A stretch of 40,011 nucleotides of DNA from Candidatus Liptonbacteria bacterium. Its GTDB lineage: Bacteria > Patescibacteriota > Minisyncoccia > UBA6257 > 2-01-FULL-56-20. The notes beneath the pieces are model-generated. The model ran no database searches, had not been told where the DNA came from, and saw nothing but the letters and a program-made list of their open reading frames with translations. Made by a program: the position numbers and the translations under genes. Of the stretch, positions 9,167 through 18,251 are shown one piece after another; positions within the stretch are counted from its first letter, which is position 1, and every line of letters starts with the position of its first letter. The DNA is taken from NCBI GenBank assembly GCA_016867315.1, contig VGJV01000008.1:1-40011 (forward strand). Reading direction: 5' to 3'.

Positions 9167-9970
9167 ATGATTTCTGTGATAAGAGAAATCCGCTTCGCGT
9201 GGTATGCGACAATAAAAAATATCCAAAGCAGCGCAGAACTTCGCGCCAGCTTCCTTATGAATGTAGTGGGGATGGCCATAAACAATACCTCTTTCACTCT
9301 GCTCTGGATTCTATTCACCCAATCAGTGGGAAATATCAATGGCTGGGCGCCTAAAGATATCGTAGGCCTCGTAGGATTCGGTACGTTATGCTTTGGGCTC
9401 GTATTCTCCATAGGCGATGGAATACGCAAACTCCCGGAGTATGTAAGCTCCGGCTCTTTTGATAGATTTATGCTTTCCCCTAAAAACCTATTACTCCGCA
9501 TAGCCACCTCCTCTTTCAATGCCTCCACGTTAGGAGATGTAGTATTTGGGATTATTTGCCTTACGCTGTATGGATTCTTGACAGATGCGAGTGGCCTCCA
9601 AATAGCCCTTATGTTCCTCCTCATAATATTTACCACGCTCACTTTCTTGGGAGTAGCCATCGCTGCGAACTCTTTAAGCTTTCTTTTCGTGGACGCCCGC
9701 GCCGTCGTAGAAGGGACATTCGATCTATTCCTCACTACCTCTCTTTTTCATGGAGGGGCTTTTCAAGGATTTCTGCGCTTCTTCTTCATCCTCATAATTC
9801 CAGCACTGCTCGTAGGAACACTTCCCGTGGAAATTTTAAAGGAACTCTCTTGGATCAAATTAATCCTCACGGGAGCCCTTTCTATGGGGTGGTTCATACT
9901 CTCTATAAAAATATTCGAAAAGGGCGTGCGGAAATACGAAAGCGCAAACTTTATAACCTTTGGAGTGTAG
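9167..9970 (+). CDS. ABC-2 family permease
   Basis: Polytopic; conserved gene order ATPase-permease-permease. Confidence 0.85.
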   Translation: MISVIREIRFAWYATIKNIQSSAELRASFLMNVVGMAINNTSFTLLWILFTQSVGNINGWAPKDIVGLVGFGTLCFGLVFSIGDGIRKLPEYVSSGSFDRFMLSPKNLLLRIATSSFNASTLGDVVFGIICLTLYGFLTDASGLQIALMFLLIIFTTLTFLGVAIAANSLSFLFVDARAVVEGTFDLFLTTSLFHGGAFQGFLRFFFILIIPALLVGTLPVEILKELSWIKLILTGALSMGWFILSIKIFEKGVRKYESANFITFGV

Positions 9971-9974
9971 TCTA

Positions 9975-10619
9975 ATGATCGAAGATTGGTCCGAAGAAAA
10001 TATCAAACAGAATTGCCCGCATTGCGACCTGCATTCGCAAGCGTTTGAGTATAGTCTCAAAACAACGGAAAACTTTACGGTAGTATGCGATGCGAATCCT
10101 ATTGTCGAAGGGCACCTCCTCATAATTCCTAAAAAGCATTACTCCTGCATCGGCGAATACCCACGACCAATTTTTGAAGAGTTCTCCGAACTCGATCGCG
10201 AAGTTTCCATATTTTTAACCAAAGAATACGGCGAATGCGCGAGCTTTGAGCATGGAATATTTGGCCAAACGGTATTTCACTCCCACGTACATTATCTCCC
10301 CCTCCAAAGCACCGCCTTAGACATTATTCCCGAAGGGGAAAAAGAAATTCAAAAACTGGAGGCTCTTACCGACTTAAAAGAAATGTATGAAAAGGAAGGT
10401 GGATATCTCTATTTTGCGATCGGCGGGAACCGGTGGACAGTAAACAAAGCGCTGGCGACTCCGCGCTTCTTCAGAGATCGCTTTGCGAAAGCCCTACACC
10501 ACCCCGAGCGAGGTAACTGGAAAGAAATTCGAGCCACTCCTGAGCTTCATAAACTCTCCAAATTATTAAATGAGAACACCATAACGAAGTGGAACCTAAC
10601 GCTCCTGCCGAATAACTGA
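9975..10619 (+). CDS. HIT (histidine triad) family protein
   Basis: CPHCDLHSQAF, LLIIPKKHYSCIGE, HSHVHYLPL triad. Confidence 0.85.
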   Translation: MIEDWSEENIKQNCPHCDLHSQAFEYSLKTTENFTVVCDANPIVEGHLLIIPKKHYSCIGEYPRPIFEEFSELDREVSIFLTKEYGECASFEHGIFGQTVFHSHVHYLPLQSTALDIIPEGEKEIQKLEALTDLKEMYEKEGGYLYFAIGGNRWTVNKALATPRFFRDRFAKALHHPERGNWKEIRATPELHKLSKLLNENTITKWNLTLLPNN

Positions 10620-10925
10620 ACCGTCCTCATTGGTCCGATAAACATGTTCCTGCTCCTCAAACTGTAAAGTAACCTCATATCCTGGAGTAATCACCTCCGC
10701 ACACATTTCCTCTTCGAGTGGCAGTCCCAAGCACGTATTCGGCCATTCCCGCCAGACTGCGGAAATTACCGTGACTTTTCCTTCTTCCATATTGAGACGC
10801 TCCGCCGCGAAGGCTCTCGCAGCCGCCGCCGCAGGAAGCGGTGGATCACGCCGCAATACGATCGCGAACACTAATCCTGCAAAAATAAGAACGCCGAGGG
10901 CAATAATAAAAGGCTCGCGCTGCAT
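10596..10925 (-). CDS. Membrane-anchored hypothetical protein
   Basis: N-terminal TM helix, then EWPNTCLGLPLEEEMCAEVITPGYEVTLQFEEQEHVYRTNEDGSV, a conserved-looking small extracellular domain. Confidence 0.6.
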   Translation of the reverse strand: MQREPFIIALGVLIFAGLVFAIVLRRDPPLPAAAAARAFAAERLNMEEGKVTVISAVWREWPNTCLGLPLEEEMCAEVITPGYEVTLQFEEQEHVYRTNEDGSVIRQER

Positions 10926-10988
10926 GCCTTCAATATACTCAGGAATATATGAGTGCCCGGTGAATACAAGAAAGAAAAATATAAACTT

Positions 10989-11044
10989 ATCCGGCTTATT
11001 TCTTCCAACCGTAAATCTACAGGGAGGAAGAAATGAGCCCGGAT
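10989..11044. repeat. Conserved-loop hairpin element, copy 1 (3' side of lexA)
   Basis: atccggcttatttcttcc-aaccgtaaatctacaggga-ggaagaaatgagcccggat; stem pairs apart from one bulge and a G-U. Confidence 0.7.
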
Positions 11045-11056
11045 AATATTAAAGCA

Positions 11057-11767
11057 TTACTCGAAACGGTACTCCATCCGCACTTCCTCCGGAGATTCCA
11101 CGAGCGGCACAATCTCGATTTCTCCGCTCTTCGCTTGCATGCGAATCACATCGATCACTTTCCCAAAAATACGGAAATTCTTGCTCACAATAATAGGCTT
11201 ATATTGCGGGTCAGAAGATACCGGAGAGAGAATTACCGCATTATTCGCGAGCTGCAGTTTTTTGATAACCGCAAAGCTGTCGAGAATAGCGACCACCAAA
11301 TCTCCTTCTTCGGCAGCCTCTGTCACTTCTACGAGTACATAATCTCCTTCCTTTATTCCCGCATCGAGCATCGAGTCTCCGATTGCCCGGACACACACCA
11401 CGTTATCCAGCTTTTTTCCTTGGAGTAGTTCTGTCGCCACACACACATAATCTCCGAAATTCCTCTGCGCAAAAACACTTACATGATCACACCCCACTGA
11501 AGCGATCACCGGAATCTGCACCGTCATGGGCTCATCCTGCCTCGGAGCTACCAGTCGAATTCCCCGCCGCGCATATCGCTGCCGTTCGATCAATCCCTTG
11601 CGCTGCAATGCTTCTAAATATTGAGTTACCGCCCGGGGAGAAGAAAATTTCATAAGCCGCACAAGCTCTGCCACAGTAGGAGATTCTCCTTTCTTAACCA
11701 TAAGCTTTTGGAGAGACTCATAAAACCTCGCCTGCTTCGGAGTAAGCTGGATAAGTTTGCGTTTCAT
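11057..11767 (-). CDS. lexA: LexA-like transcriptional repressor
   Basis: wHTH MKRKLIQLTPKQARFYESLQKLMVKKGESPTVAELVRLMKFSSPRAVTQYLEALQRKGLI; Ser/Lys peptidase motifs GDSMLDAGIKEGDYVLV and VVAILDSFAVIKKL. Confidence 0.9.
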   Translation of the reverse strand: MKRKLIQLTPKQARFYESLQKLMVKKGESPTVAELVRLMKFSSPRAVTQYLEALQRKGLIERQRYARRGIRLVAPRQDEPMTVQIPVIASVGCDHVSVFAQRNFGDYVCVATELLQGKKLDNVVCVRAIGDSMLDAGIKEGDYVLVEVTEAAEEGDLVVAILDSFAVIKKLQLANNAVILSPVSSDPQYKPIIVSKNFRIFGKVIDVIRMQAKSGEIEIVPLVESPEEVRMEYRFE

Positions 11768-11843
11768 AAGAATATTATAAATAAAAGAGTGGGATATATA
11801 CAATATATATTTATCCACACCTCTCCCATTCGTAACTACCCGC

Positions 11844-11898
11844 ATCCGATTCGTCCTTTCTGACCGTAAATCCGCAGGGAGGAAAGGATGAATCGGAT
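11844..11898. repeat. Conserved-loop hairpin element, copy 2 (5' side of lexA)
   Basis: atccgattcgtcctttc-tgaccgtaaatccgcagggag-gaaaggatgaatcggat; 17-bp stem with one G-U. Confidence 0.7.
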
Positions 11899-11906
11899 AG
11901 TAAGCC

Positions 11907-12197
11907 TTATGCCCGCTCCGCCACTACCAGCGCCCGCGGGCATCCGTGTTCGCCAAGAGCGGCAGCGAAGAAATCCTCCGAGATGTCATCAACCGCGAAG
12001 TCGCCGTCTCGGTTCTGTTTCAGAGCGATCGGATTTCCGTATTGTGCGTGAATTTTGGGAAATTGTTTCGCGAACCAAGCGTTTGGCGAGAGGAATTTCG
12101 GTTTGTGCGGCTCAGGACCCGTGATTGGTAGATCCACTGCCTCGCCACGACCAGTTCCATTCCCGCTGAGATTCTTAATCGATGTTCGTGTTTTCAT
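11907..12197 (-). CDS. Hypothetical protein
   Basis: 96-aa ORF with balanced composition; no clear RBS; no family recognised. Confidence 0.35.
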   Translation of the reverse strand: MKTRTSIKNLSGNGTGRGEAVDLPITGPEPHKPKFLSPNAWFAKQFPKIHAQYGNPIALKQNRDGDFAVDDISEDFFAAALGEHGCPRALVVAERA

Positions 12198-12799
12198 GCT
12201 GTGTCACTTTATGGATTCGGCGCTCGCAACGAGGCGTGACAAGAAATCGATAGGATTTGCGGTTCAGAAATTACCCTTGGCAGGCCTTGACAGAATTCTT
12301 GCCTGTATTACCATTAAGTCACTCGTTGACAACCGTTTAATACCTTTTAACCCCTCTGGGATAGCCCGATTATTGGGCATTCATAATTGTGGCGGAACCA
12401 ATAACCCTTGGCGCTCTCTCGCAATCGCCAATCGCAACAGGCCTCCGCTATCGCTTCGAAACTTTCTCGCTCGCCAGCGCCAATTCCTCTTTTAGCGAGT
12501 CCGCCGTGACCAACGGTTAGCCCAACCTTCTCAATTGGCGGGTGAATGACCGGGAAAATCGACGGATTCACCCGTAGGTCTCCACTACAAGGGCTCACAA
12601 CCGTGTCAATTCGTGCCCTACTGGCTTTGCCATCGCCAAAAAACAGGCTCCTTTAAGTTCTCCAAATCTACAAACCCGGCTGAGTCAGCCCCTTCTCGAT
12701 TCCCCTGTTGGCGGTTCACCCCGGGTGCCGGTAGCACGTGGGGGAATTGTCCGCCAACGATATCGACGCAGAAATGCAGACTAAATAATGTAAAACGAA

Positions 12800-12997
12800 A
12801 TGAAACCTCAACATAAATACCACACTTCCAAAGTAATACAGTCGCAAGCGACTCGCCAACGGCGCGCATTTGCTAGGCTAGTTGAATTTGCTCGACGAAA
12901 GGCTGAACTGGAGGGTCCTAATCGACCTTCTGAGTTGGACGATTTGATTAACAAGCGGCTCACGCCTGAGGAAATCCGAGAGATCGTTAATCACTAG
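12800..12997 (+). CDS. Small hypothetical protein (65 aa)
   Basis: MKPQHKYHTSK...ELDDLINKRLTPEEIREIVNH; terminator-like hairpin follows. Confidence 0.45.
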   Translation: MKPQHKYHTSKVIQSQATRQRRAFARLVEFARRKAELEGPNRPSELDDLINKRLTPEEIREIVNH

Positions 12998-13040
12998 AGC
13001 TAGACGCGCACTCAGAGATTGACGAATGTCCAATGTTTAG

Positions 13041-13068
13041 GGCCCCAGAGCATTAGCTGGGGTCTTTT
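13041..13068 (+). terminator. Intrinsic terminator-like hairpin
   Basis: gccccag...ctggggt followed by cttttcg. Confidence 0.55.
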
Positions 13069-13239
13069 CGTAAGACCTTGCGGTATTAAGGATCGAAGAA
13101 AGGCTAGGGGATTACATTTAACCGGAAAACGGTTCCTAAAAATAAAAAACTTTGTCATCAGTGCAACGTTCTTTCGATAGCCTTAGTGTTGGTTCTGCTG
13201 ATCCTGTGCTGTGGCATGCCGCCAAGATGATGCAGATGT

Positions 13240-13593
13240 ATGAGCAGAGATGAAGCAATTTTTGGTGCTATCCGCGACCGCGACTGGTTTACGATGTTGC
13301 GGTTGGTTCAGGACCATTATCGTGCACGTCTCCGCGGATATCTCTATTGCTTTGTCGGACGCGACAATTTAGATGACGTTTGCAACCAAACGTACCATCA
13401 TTTTTACAAAGTCGCCGAACGTGGACGCATCAAATCACCAAGTCATATTGAAAGGCTAATCTTCCACATCGCAAAAAGACGAGGAATCGATTTTGACCGA
13501 ACTGAACGCCGAACACGATGGCGGAAGGTCGATATGGAAGCTCCGGAGGATGACGAACTTCCCTCCTGGGTAGATATGATTGCCGCTCAATAG
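13240..13593 (+). CDS. Sigma-70 region 2-like protein (ECF-type), lacking region 4
   Basis: HYRARLRGYLYCFVGRDNLDDVCNQTYHHFYKVAERGRIKSPSHIERLIFHIAKRRGIDFDRTERRTR resembles ECF region 2; ORF ends soon after. Confidence 0.5.
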   Translation: MSRDEAIFGAIRDRDWFTMLRLVQDHYRARLRGYLYCFVGRDNLDDVCNQTYHHFYKVAERGRIKSPSHIERLIFHIAKRRGIDFDRTERRTRWRKVDMEAPEDDELPSWVDMIAAQ

Positions 13594-13599
13594 GAGTTC

Positions 13600-13846
13600 C
13601 TTTCTCGAGTACCTGCCAAAATCTTAAGAAAAGCTCTTGGAGTAGTTCTTCTGCCCGGGATACCGAAAAAATACGAAACACGAAATAGCGGTATAGAGGT
13701 TCAGCGTAATTTTGATACATCTCAAGAAAGAACTTTTCTTTGTCTGTCACATACTGAGACGAAACTGCTTGCGAACTCTTAACGAGACCCCAAAATGAAG
13801 CTCCTCCCTTTCGAAAACGATTATGGAAAATAACTTTAACGCGCAT
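13600..13846 (-). pseudogene. ECF sigma factor N-terminal fragment (region 2), truncated
   Basis: YVTDKEKFFLEMYQNYAEPLYRYFVFRIFSVSRAEELLQELFLRFWQVLEKG; beyond this the frame runs antisense to the 13240-13593 ORF. Confidence 0.6.
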
Positions 13847-14792
13847 CCTCGTTATCTTTAAAAACCTCAATAACCACCTTTCCTTGTTTATGCCCTCGTT
13901 CCACATGCGCGATCGCCTCGGGCGCCTGATCGAGAGGAAATATTTTGTCGAGCTTGATATCGATTGCGCCGGCGTCTACTAATTTGGCGAGGCGAGTAAG
14001 CTTATCAGCAGTAATCTCGGTAGACTGACTAATCGCGTGCACCTTATATTGAGCAGCTAATTTCTTATCCGGTGTCTCGAGTAAAGAAACTAAAGTCCCT
14101 CCCTGGCGCAATACTCGAAAAGAACGCGCATAGGTTTCGCCGCCGACAGTGTCGAGCACCGCGTCTACTCCCTGAATATGGTCGTCGAAAGACGTTTTGG
14201 CATAATCGATTATTTGATCCGCGCCTAAACCCTGCACAAATTCCAAATCTTCCTCGCGCGCCGTGGAAAAAACCTTGACGCCCATATGCTTTGCGATCTG
14301 AATCGCGAACATCCCGATCCCCCCCGCCCCGCCATGAACAAGAATCGTGTGCCCGCGCGAAATTCCGATGTGCTCAATAAGAGCCTGGTAGGCGCTTACC
14401 CCGGCGAGAGGCAATGCCGCCGCCTGAAGAGTCCCCACATTATGGGACGTATGTGCCACACTTTGCTTTTTTACAATTGCAAATTCCGCAAATGCACCCG
14501 ATCCGCCGCTCAACGTACTCGCGGTGCCATATACTAAATCCCCCTCCTCGAAACCCGCTACGTTTCCTCCGACTTCGACTACTTTCCCAGAGAAATCCCC
14601 TCCGAGAGTGAGGGGGAAGGAAACCGAAGGAGGTTGAATAAATCCTTCTCGGATCTTCCAATCCACGGGATTCACCCCCGCCGCACATACTTTCACTAAA
14701 AGCTCCCCCGCCTTCACTTTAGGCAGCGAAGCCTGGGAATTAATAAAGACTGCCTCAACACTTCCAAACTTGTCTATCTGAGCCGCTTTCAT
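13836..14792 (-). CDS. NADP-dependent quinone oxidoreductase / zinc-type alcohol dehydrogenase family
   Basis: MKAAQIDKFGSVEAVFIN...GGDFSGKVVEVGGNVAGFEEGDLVYG...ILVHGGAGGIGMFAIQIAKHMG. Confidence 0.9.
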   Translation of the reverse strand: MKAAQIDKFGSVEAVFINSQASLPKVKAGELLVKVCAAGVNPVDWKIREGFIQPPSVSFPLTLGGDFSGKVVEVGGNVAGFEEGDLVYGTASTLSGGSGAFAEFAIVKKQSVAHTSHNVGTLQAAALPLAGVSAYQALIEHIGISRGHTILVHGGAGGIGMFAIQIAKHMGVKVFSTAREEDLEFVQGLGADQIIDYAKTSFDDHIQGVDAVLDTVGGETYARSFRVLRQGGTLVSLLETPDKKLAAQYKVHAISQSTEITADKLTRLAKLVDAGAIDIKLDKIFPLDQAPEAIAHVERGHKQGKVVIEVFKDNEDAR

Positions 14793-15017
14793 CCCGTGAG
14801 AAATAGGTTCCGCGCGCGAAACCCTAAAAAATAACAGTGACCCGTATCCAAACTGCCACACGCAAAAAGATAGGGGCATAAGAACCGCGATGACACATGA
14901 TTGTCTATAACGGGATTCATTTGAAGTTCAATATTGATATGGAACTCTGAAATGTGTGAAAGGCATATGAAATTCTCTTACCATGAACTTTTAACACATT
15001 TATGTTAGAATGAGGGA

Positions 15018-15659
15018 ATGAAAATCACGAAACTTGGACATTCGTGTCTTTTGATCCAGCACGGAGAATGTGCTGTGCTGACAGACCCCGGGATATACAC
15101 CACGGAGGAAATAAAATCGATAAAAAATCTTGACGCGCTTTTTATAAGCGACACACATGCTGATCATTTGAATATTGACTCGATAAAAATACTCATCGCG
15201 AACAATCCAGAATTAAAGATCTACACGCAAACCGCCAATCAAAAAACTCTCGCTGCCGAAGGAATTGAAAGCGCACTCCTTTTAGAGGATCAACAAACCA
15301 TAGTGAAAGGAATGAAAGTAGAAGGCATCGGCATGAAACATGCGGTGATTCATTCTTCTATTTCCCAATCAGACAATACCGGCTATTTCTTCGGTGAACG
15401 CCTGTTTTATCCAGGAGATGCCTTCACCAAACCTCCGAAAAAGGTAGAAATCTTGGCCTTGCCGGTCGCAGGCCCATGGCTCAAAATCGCGGACGCCATC
15501 GAATATGCCATTGAAGTAGCCCCTAAAATTTGTTTCCCGGTGCACGACGGCATCTTGAAAGCTCCTGGAGTAGTACATCGCGCTCCCAAAGAAATTCTGG
15601 CGAGTCACGATATTTCGTTCGTTATCCTTGAACCAGGTAAAGAAACGGAATTCGCATAG
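15018..15659 (+). CDS. MBL-fold metallohydrolase
   Basis: MKITKLGHSCLLIQHGECAVLTDPG...FISDTHADHLN...FYPGDAF. Confidence 0.9.
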   Translation: MKITKLGHSCLLIQHGECAVLTDPGIYTTEEIKSIKNLDALFISDTHADHLNIDSIKILIANNPELKIYTQTANQKTLAAEGIESALLLEDQQTIVKGMKVEGIGMKHAVIHSSISQSDNTGYFFGERLFYPGDAFTKPPKKVEILALPVAGPWLKIADAIEYAIEVAPKICFPVHDGILKAPGVVHRAPKEILASHDISFVILEPGKETEFA

Positions 15660-15662
15660 CTC

Positions 15663-16722
15663 ATGAAAAAAGCGCATCTGATTCTCCTTGGGGCCGCAAC
15701 TGCAGCGATAGTGTTCGTAGGGATATATCGCGCAGACTCCCCTTCCGTTCCTTCCATAATAGAACCCGAAGGTCCCGCTTCCGCCGCACTCCCGCCCCCC
15801 TCCGACGATTGATTCTCCTCTTACAATAGAATCGCTCGAAAAAAGAACGTATGAGGGAAGCGATATTATAATAGAAAAGACTCTGGATACACGGGAAAAT
15901 TATCAAAGATTCATTACTTCTTATATTTCGGAAGGCTTCAAAGTGTACGGCCTCCTCACGATTCCCACGACTCCCCGTCCTCCCGAAGGCTTTCCTGCGA
16001 TTCTTTTTAATCATGGCTATATTCCTCCGCATAAGTATCGGACCCTCGAACGATATGGCTCATATGTAGATCGACTCGCGAAAAACGGCTACATCGTCTG
16101 GAAAATAGACTACCGAGGCCACGATCAATCGGAAGGTGAAGCCATACCTGCTTATTTTTCTCCCAATCACGCGATAGACATACTGGAAGCGCTCGCGAGC
16201 TTAAGAAATCATCCTTCCGTAAATCCGAATAAAATCGGAATGTGGGGTCACTCCATGGGAGGCCATCTGATTGTATCCGCAATGGTAGTAAGGCCTGACG
16301 AAATAAAAGCCGGAGTAATATACGGAGGCCTCACGGGTACGTATGATGAAGTTTTTGACACCTGGTACCATCTCCCCCGCCCGGATGGAGGCGAAACCCA
16401 AATTGAATACGATTCCCTGCGAAAAGCCGCGGATCCTTTAATCGAAAAATACGGGTCTCCGACTCAAGACTCCCCCTTTTGGAAAGCGATCACTCCCACC
16501 AACTTCCTGGAAAAGCTATCGGCCCCGATTCAGCTGCACCACGGCACGGCGGATATTTCGGTTTCTTATAAGTTTTCCGAGGATCTCGCTCGTCGTTTAA
16601 AAGAGAATAACAAAGAAACGGAACTATATCTTTATCCCGGCGGTGACCACGATATTGCCGGAATCCATTTTCGCTCCGCCATGGCTCGCACAGTGAAGTT
16701 TTTCAATCGATATCTTAAATAG
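15663..16722 (+). pseudogene. Membrane-anchored/secreted alpha/beta hydrolase, frameshifted at a C6 tract (15795-15800)
   Basis: N-term MKKAHLILLGAATAAIVFVGIYRADSPSVPSIIEPEGPASAALPPPSDD* and downstream frame (TIDSPLTIESLEKRTYEGSD...GMWGHSMGG...GGDH) fuse in frame if one C is removed from CCCCCC. Confidence 0.75.
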
Positions 16723-16789
16723 CGAGACAAGCTGAATGGCGCAAGGAGCGGTAATGCCGTATACTGCTCCTGCCTTCTGCGGCATACAT

Positions 16790-18244
16790 ATGAGAAACGA
16801 CGAAGTTGTAATCCGGTTTAATAAGGTTTCTTTCGAATACGGGCACTCCAAACCCATCCTCCATGAGGCCGATTTTTCGGTCCGCCGCGGCTCGAAAGTT
16901 ACGCTCATGGGCCAGAATGGCGCAGGAAAAAGTACGATATTTTCCCTAATTATCGGCGCCTTGAAACCCGAATCCGGAGCTATTGCCATCAAAAAAGGAG
17001 CAACAATAGCCACGGCTCGCCAGGTAATTCCTCGCGAGGAACTCGGGAATACGGTGGAAGAATTTTTCGCGTCAGTATTTCCTCAAAAAGTCTATGACCT
17101 CACTCCGAAGATTGAGGAAGTGCTCGAAATTGTGCATCTCAAAGCCGCTCACGATCGACCATTGCGCACATTTTCTGGAGGTCAACAGGCCCGCCTTCTG
17201 CTTGCGCAGGCTTTGATTCAGAATCCCGATATTCTCCTTCTTGATGAGCCCACGAATAATTTGGACAAACAAGGCATTGCCCATCTCACTCAATTCCTCA
17301 AGGAATATCCCGAGACTTGCCTCGTAATCTCGCACGACGCTCACTTCTTAAATTCCTTTACCCAAGGAGTGCTCTATCTCGAAACATTTACGAAGACCAT
17401 CGAACAATATGCGGGAGACTATTTTGCCGTAGTAGAAGAAATCCAAGCTCGGCTCGAACGCGAACGAATGAAAAATGTTCGCCTCGAAAAAGATATTGCG
17501 CATAGGAAGGAACAAGCCAACTTCTTTGCTCAAAAAGGAGGCCACATGCGCGATGTCGCACGTAAAATGAGGGAAAAGATAGAAACCCTTGAAGAAGAAA
17601 TAGTGGATGTCCGTCGGGAAGATAAAACTATCCGCCAATTTATAATCCCCGCGCAGAAAGATTTAAGTGGCGTACTTCTCAACCTGAAGTCTGTATTGGT
17701 ACTCAAAGGAGCTAAGCCGGTAAAGAAAAAAGTGGGAGTGAAGCTGAAAAAAAATGAACATCTCCTTCTTCAAGGGCCCAATGGCATCGGCAAAACGACA
17801 CTGCTCGAAAAGCTTGCCACCGGAACCGCCGAAGGAGAATCGGTAGCTGCAGGAGTACGCATCGGCTACTACCGCCAAGATTTCTCCACATTAAATTTTG
17901 AAGAAACGGTATACGCGGCCTTAAAACGCGCTGCGCACGACGAAACCGAAGAAAAACTCCGCGCACATGCCGCAGGATTTCTTCTCGATGCGGAAGTGCT
18001 GAAGATCAAAATTGGCTCTCTTTCCGAAGGTCAAAAGGGGTTAGTAGCATTTGCGTCACTCTCACTCCTTCGCCCAGGCTTGCTGATATTAGATGAACCC
18101 ACCAACCATATTAATTTCCGCCACATCCCCGTAATCGCCCGAGCCCTTGACCAATACGAAGGCGCAATGATTCTAGTAAGCCACGTGCCTGATTTCGTAG
18201 CGCAGATTCGTATCGATCAAACTTTAGATTTGGAAAGCCTATAA
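16790..18244 (+). CDS. ABC-F family ATPase (tandem ABC domains, no TM)
   Basis: Two ABC cassettes: GQNGAGKST...FSGGQQARLLLAQAL...LLLDEPTNNLD and GPNGIGKTT...LSEGQKGLVAFASL...LILDEPTNH. Confidence 0.93.
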   Translation: MRNDEVVIRFNKVSFEYGHSKPILHEADFSVRRGSKVTLMGQNGAGKSTIFSLIIGALKPESGAIAIKKGATIATARQVIPREELGNTVEEFFASVFPQKVYDLTPKIEEVLEIVHLKAAHDRPLRTFSGGQQARLLLAQALIQNPDILLLDEPTNNLDKQGIAHLTQFLKEYPETCLVISHDAHFLNSFTQGVLYLETFTKTIEQYAGDYFAVVEEIQARLERERMKNVRLEKDIAHRKEQANFFAQKGGHMRDVARKMREKIETLEEEIVDVRREDKTIRQFIIPAQKDLSGVLLNLKSVLVLKGAKPVKKKVGVKLKKNEHLLLQGPNGIGKTTLLEKLATGTAEGESVAAGVRIGYYRQDFSTLNFEETVYAALKRAAHDETEEKLRAHAAGFLLDAEVLKIKIGSLSEGQKGLVAFASLSLLRPGLLILDEPTNHINFRHIPVIARALDQYEGAMILVSHVPDFVAQIRIDQTLDLESL

Positions 18245-18251
18245 TACCTCT

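Noticed and set aside
11033-11428. Plus-strand 131-aa ORF starting inside hairpin copy 1 with a good SD
   Set aside because: Almost entirely antisense to lexA, with unconvincing composition; kept only as a feature of the hairpin.
12347-12869. Overlapping ORFs on both strands (83 aa, 83 aa, part of 146 aa)
   Set aside because: No start signals or recognised motifs; cannot choose a coding strand.
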